Assembly: GCA_964353355.1 (NCBI GenBank)
Contig: CAYGVT010000016.1
Location: forward strand, 1 to 23,518
Reading direction: 5' to 3'
Source: CAYGVT01 sp964353355
GTDB taxonomy: Archaea; Thermoplasmatota; DTKX01; GCA-020343715
Length of the DNA stretch: 23,518 nucleotides
This document shows, in pieces, positions 20,957 to 23,518 of this stretch. A program made the translations under genes and the position numbers. Position 1 is the first letter of the stretch, and every line of letters starts with the position of its first letter. The notes under the pieces are model-generated. The model did not search any database. It saw nothing but the letters and a program-made list of their open reading frames with translations, and was not told where the DNA came from.

Positions 20957-23227
20957 ATGCCCATGCCTAGCTGCCCAGACTGCGGGAAGGCGCTGCCGCC
21001 CGGCTCGCAGCGGTGCCCGGCCTGCGGCGCGACCTTGGAGAGGGGTCCTGCCGTCGAGGAGGTCCAGCGACGCATGGAGGTCCGCGGCCTCGCCTTCGAC
21101 GGACGGCCGCGGGAGATGGTCGACACGGACTCGACGGAGATTGTCATCTCCGGCGCGCCGCGGCACGCGCAGCCCAAGGAGGCGGCGCCCAAGACGACGT
21201 CCTACCGCACGGAGCTCCTCGACGTGGCGCGCAGGGTCGGCCAGTCCTCCGTGCCGACCAACCTGGTGAGCAACCGCCACGTGGACGTGCTCGACTCCGA
21301 CCGCCGCCTCATGCGCGAGGCGCGCATGCGGTTCGAGGAGATGGTCGACGCGCTCAAGGGCACGCAGGAGGCCGTCGAGCTCGCCGTGCGGCTGGGCAAC
21401 ATCACCTACCTGGACATGCGCGCGCGCCAGCGGTTCATGGGCCCCATCGCGGCCCTGGCCAAGGGCGCGGCCGTCGAGGAGGACGAGGAGCTGCTGGGCG
21501 CGGTCTACTTCTACGACCTGGCCCTCCAGCACTCGCCCGAGAGCCCGGAGCTGCTCAACAACAAGGCCTTCGTGCTCTCCGAGGCCGGCAGGTCCAAGGA
21601 GGCGTTCGACCTCGTCTCGCGCGCGCTCAAGGTAAAGCCCGGCTACCCCGAGGCGCTCATCAACAAGGGCCGCATACTGCAGACGGTGGGCAAGCCCCAG
21701 GCCGCGCTGCCCTACTTCGAGAAGGCGCTCGAGGCGAGGCCCGACTACGCGCAGGTGTGGATGCACCTCGCGCAAGCCTACCAGGACATGGGCCGCCAGG
21801 ACCAGGCGCTGGCCGTGCTCGATCGCATCCACAAGCTCAAGCCCGACCACCACGCCGCGTGGCTCGACAAGGGCATCATCCTGAGCACGCTCGGCCGCAA
21901 CGCGGAGGCCGAGGAGTGCTTTGACAGCGCGCTGCAGCTCGAGCCCGGCGACGCGGAGGCGTGGCTGCACAAGGGCCGCGTGCGCCTCCTCGGCGGCGAC
22001 CCGGACGGGGCGCTGCGCGCCTACACGGAGGCGTGCAGCTGCGACCCCCGCAACCCCGTCGCGTGGGCCGAGCGGGCCAAGCTCCTGGGCGAGCGCGGCG
22101 ACGTGCAGACCGCGCTTCACTGCCTCGACCAGGCGCTGTCCTTCAACCCCGAGTTCGTGGAGGCGTGGAAGCTGCAGGGCCAGCTCCTGTACGGCCTCGG
22201 CAAGCTGGAGGAGGCGCGCGGCGCCTACAAGCGCGTGCTCGAGCTGGACCACCGCAGCGCTGACGTGTGGGTGAAGAAGGGTGAGCTCCTCGTGCAGATG
22301 GGGGAGCTCGAGGAGGCGCTCGACTGCTACACGCGCGCGCTCGAGCTCATGCCCGACTCGACCGACCTGCTCCTCAGGCGGTCGCACATCCTCAACCGCA
22401 TGTCCCGCTACGACGAGGCCGTGCGCGACATGACGCGCGCGTCGGAGCTCTCCCCCAACGACGCGGAGTTCTGGAAGGAGGCGGCCAGGTTCTACCACGC
22501 GGAGGGCGCGCACGACCAGGCGCTGCACGCCATCGAGCGCGCGGTGGAGCGGCTGCCCCACGACGCGGACATGTGGAACCTCAAAGGCGCGCTCCTCGAG
22601 GAGACCGGCCGCCCCGAGCAGGCCATCGAGTGCTACGACCACGCCCTCGGCATCAGGAGCGACCACGAGGAGGCGCTCAACAACAAGGGCGTCGCGCTCT
22701 ACTCGGTGGGCAAGCTGCACGCCGCCATCGACGCGTTCGACCGCGCAGCGCGCGCGAACCCCCGCAACAAGTCGACGTGGAACAACATGGCCATCGCCTA
22801 CGACGACCTGGACATGCCCGACCGCGCCATCGAGTGCTACGAGCAGGCGCTCCAGCTGCAGCCCAAGGACAAGCTGCTGTGGAACAACCTGGGCACGCTC
22901 CTCTACCGCGTGGGCCGCACCGATGACGCCATCCGGTGCTACAACAAGGCGCTCGAGGTCGACGGCGGCTTCGCGCAGGCGTGGAACAACCGCGGCGCGG
23001 CGTTCGAGGGCCTCGGGCGCGTGGACGAGGCGCTCTACTGCTACGACAAGTGCATCCAGCTCGCGCCCGCGAGCGCGAACGCGTGGCGCAACCGCGGCGA
23101 GCTCCTGCGCCGCATGGGCCGGCCCCTGGATGGCGACGAGTCCATCGCCAAGGCCGAGGCGCTCGAGGCCAAGGGAGCCGCGCGCGGCGGGGGCGGGGGC
23201 GGCGACGGCGCCGCGGGCAAAGGATAA
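20957..23227 (+). CDS. Zinc-ribbon protein with about 16 tetratricopeptide repeats
   Basis: A 756-aa protein. A zinc ribbon at residues 6-23 (CPDCG, CPACG) is followed by a variable linker, a helical segment (about 95-160, LMREARMRFEEMVDALKG) and 15-16 uninterrupted 34-residue TPRs from about 190 to the end. Most carry the W/G/A/P signature (for example AEAWLHKGRVRLLGGDPDGAL). The tail is Gly-rich. The TPR superhelix should be a protein-binding scaffold, and the ribbon may bind nucleic acid or protein. There is no signal peptide, so it is cytoplasmic. The start was chosen from a TATA-like element 29 nt upstream; a second ATG two codons later is possible. Its stop codon lies within the TATA-like box of the following tRNA gene. 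The partners are unknown; zinc ribbons of the same style occur in the gene at 14684-17422. Confidence 0.88.
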   Translation: MPMPSCPDCGKALPPGSQRCPACGATLERGPAVEEVQRRMEVRGLAFDGRPREMVDTDSTEIVISGAPRHAQPKEAAPKTTSYRTELLDVARRVGQSSVPTNLVSNRHVDVLDSDRRLMREARMRFEEMVDALKGTQEAVELAVRLGNITYLDMRARQRFMGPIAALAKGAAVEEDEELLGAVYFYDLALQHSPESPELLNNKAFVLSEAGRSKEAFDLVSRALKVKPGYPEALINKGRILQTVGKPQAALPYFEKALEARPDYAQVWMHLAQAYQDMGRQDQALAVLDRIHKLKPDHHAAWLDKGIILSTLGRNAEAEECFDSALQLEPGDAEAWLHKGRVRLLGGDPDGALRAYTEACSCDPRNPVAWAERAKLLGERGDVQTALHCLDQALSFNPEFVEAWKLQGQLLYGLGKLEEARGAYKRVLELDHRSADVWVKKGELLVQMGELEEALDCYTRALELMPDSTDLLLRRSHILNRMSRYDEAVRDMTRASELSPNDAEFWKEAARFYHAEGAHDQALHAIERAVERLPHDADMWNLKGALLEETGRPEQAIECYDHALGIRSDHEEALNNKGVALYSVGKLHAAIDAFDRAARANPRNKSTWNNMAIAYDDLDMPDRAIECYEQALQLQPKDKLLWNNLGTLLYRVGRTDDAIRCYNKALEVDGGFAQAWNNRGAAFEGLGRVDEALYCYDKCIQLAPASANAWRNRGELLRRMGRPLDGDESIAKAEALEAKGAARGGGGGGDGAAGKG

Positions 23228-23231
23228 TTAC
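23220..23231 (+). promoter_or_regulatory. BRE/TATA-like element AAGG-ATAATTAC of the tRNA-Gly gene
   Basis: Centred about 29 nt before the tRNA 5' end. The TAA stop codon of the TPR gene (23225-23227) lies inside it. Confidence 0.55.
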
Positions 23232-23256
23232 CCGGCGCCGCGCTAGGCGCGCCGGA

Positions 23257-23328
23257 GCAGGTGTGGTCTAGCTGGTAGGACTTGAGCCTTCCAAGCTCAC
23301 TGCCCGGGTTCAAATCCCGGCACCTGCA
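23257..23328 (+). tRNA. tRNA-Gly (anticodon TCC)
   Basis: The full cloverleaf can be drawn: acceptor GCAGGTG (23257-23263) with CACCTGC (23321-23327), D arm GTCT/GGAC, anticodon stem TGAGC/GCTCA around the loop CTTCCAA with anticodon TCC at 23290-23292, T arm CCGGG/CCCGG around TTCAAAT, and discriminator A at 23328. The CCA end is not encoded and there is no intron. It reads GGA and possibly GGG codons. Confidence 0.95.
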
Positions 23329-23378
23329 TCTCCCACATCATCCGGGCCAGAGGACACACCCCTGCCGCCCTTTCCACC

Positions 23379-23518
23379 CTAAACTCCCGGTTTTTTAATA
23401 ACAAGGTTCGGCTCAACCGGTATTGATATTCCTAATCTCTCGAGGATTGTCCTCTGACGTTTCGTGACTTCCGTGAGCTTCCAGACCCTCCCGATCTGGA
23501 CGGCCCTGAGCTTCTGCA
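23379..23518 (-). CDS. C-terminus of a probable IS4/IS1634-like transposase (partial, 5' part beyond the right edge)
   Basis: The minus-strand frame ending in TAG at 23379-23381 gives 45 residues: KLRAVQIGRVWKLTEVTKRQ, then RTILERLGISIP, then VEPNLVIKKPGV. The pattern, a short beta strand ending in W-K-L, then T-x-x-Q-R-x-I-L-E-x-L-G-I, resembles the tail of IS4/IS1634-superfamily DDE transposases; the catalytic part would be beyond the window. Codon use (TTA, ATA, AGA, CGT) and the lower GC differ from every other gene here, as expected of a recently acquired element. The IS end should lie between 23329 and 23378, next to the tRNA-Gly gene. It could also be another mobile-element protein. 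Confidence 0.55.
   Translation of the reverse strand, partial: QKLRAVQIGRVWKLTEVTKRQRTILERLGISIPVEPNLVIKKPGV
23391..23396 (+). terminator. T6 run, possible tRNA-Gly terminator
   Basis: TTTTTT about 62 nt after the tRNA 3' end. Oligo-T stretches terminate archaeal transcription. It also encodes two Lys codons of the opposite-strand transposase fragment, so it may be fortuitous. Confidence 0.35.

Overview
The window looks like chromosomal DNA of a GC-rich archaeon, most likely a Thermoplasmatota-type euryarchaeote; the lineage is an inference. The archaeal evidence is a DRG-family GTPase with a TGS domain, a COG1031-type radical SAM protein with a C-terminal helix-hairpin-helix, an Lhr helicase, a tRNA without encoded CCA, archaeal TATA boxes (often 25-30 nt from the start codon, implying leaderless mRNAs), secreted and membrane proteins with archaeal architectures, and short cytoplasmic zinc ribbons. 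Nearly all space is coding. Long open frames opposite the real genes are GC-skew shadows.

Layout. 1-2324 (minus) holds two paralogous secreted proteins with calcium-binding, thrombospondin-type-3-like repeats. The first runs off the left edge. A TraB-family gene lies between them, as do two odd intergenic tracts: a strict 11-bp tandem repeat, and a G-tract block with a perfect hairpin. The upstream regions of the two paralogues share GTAC-N4-TTCGAA motifs and a 12-mer in opposite orientation. 2534-4309 (minus) is a radical SAM/HhH enzyme, divergent from a small Cys-containing acidic protein (4456-5247, plus). That gene converges on the DRG GTPase (5278-6387, minus) across a hairpin containing both stop codons. 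6517-8349 (minus) is a membrane protein with an extracytoplasmic alpha/beta-hydrolase domain that lacks the nucleophile serine. 8480-14524 (minus) is an exceptionally long Lhr helicase (2014 aa) with a low-complexity hinge and what look like duplicated winged-helix/beta-barrel C-terminal modules.

14684-17422 (minus) encodes a striking 912-aa membrane protein: three zinc-ribbon pairs, 20 tandem MVNGKG-type hexapeptides, a membrane helix, a large external beta-rich region, and a C-terminal PEFG-type sorting-like tail. Divergent from it are a double-RCK TrkA protein (17569-18918), a lectin-like domain fused to a DUF1646-type ion transporter (19102-20862), and a zinc-ribbon protein with about 16 TPRs (20957-23227). 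A tRNA-Gly(TCC) follows, with its TATA-like box lying over the stop codon of the TPR gene. The right edge holds the C-terminus of a likely transposase with less GC-rich codon use, abutting the tRNA.

The strongest candidates for something undescribed are the zinc-ribbon/hexapeptide/envelope protein, the giant Lhr, the TrkA plus lectin-DUF1646 pair (a possible RCK-regulated transporter), the pseudo-hydrolase membrane protein, and the regulatory motif shared by the two secreted paralogues. There is no CRISPR array, rRNA or complete mobile element in the window.
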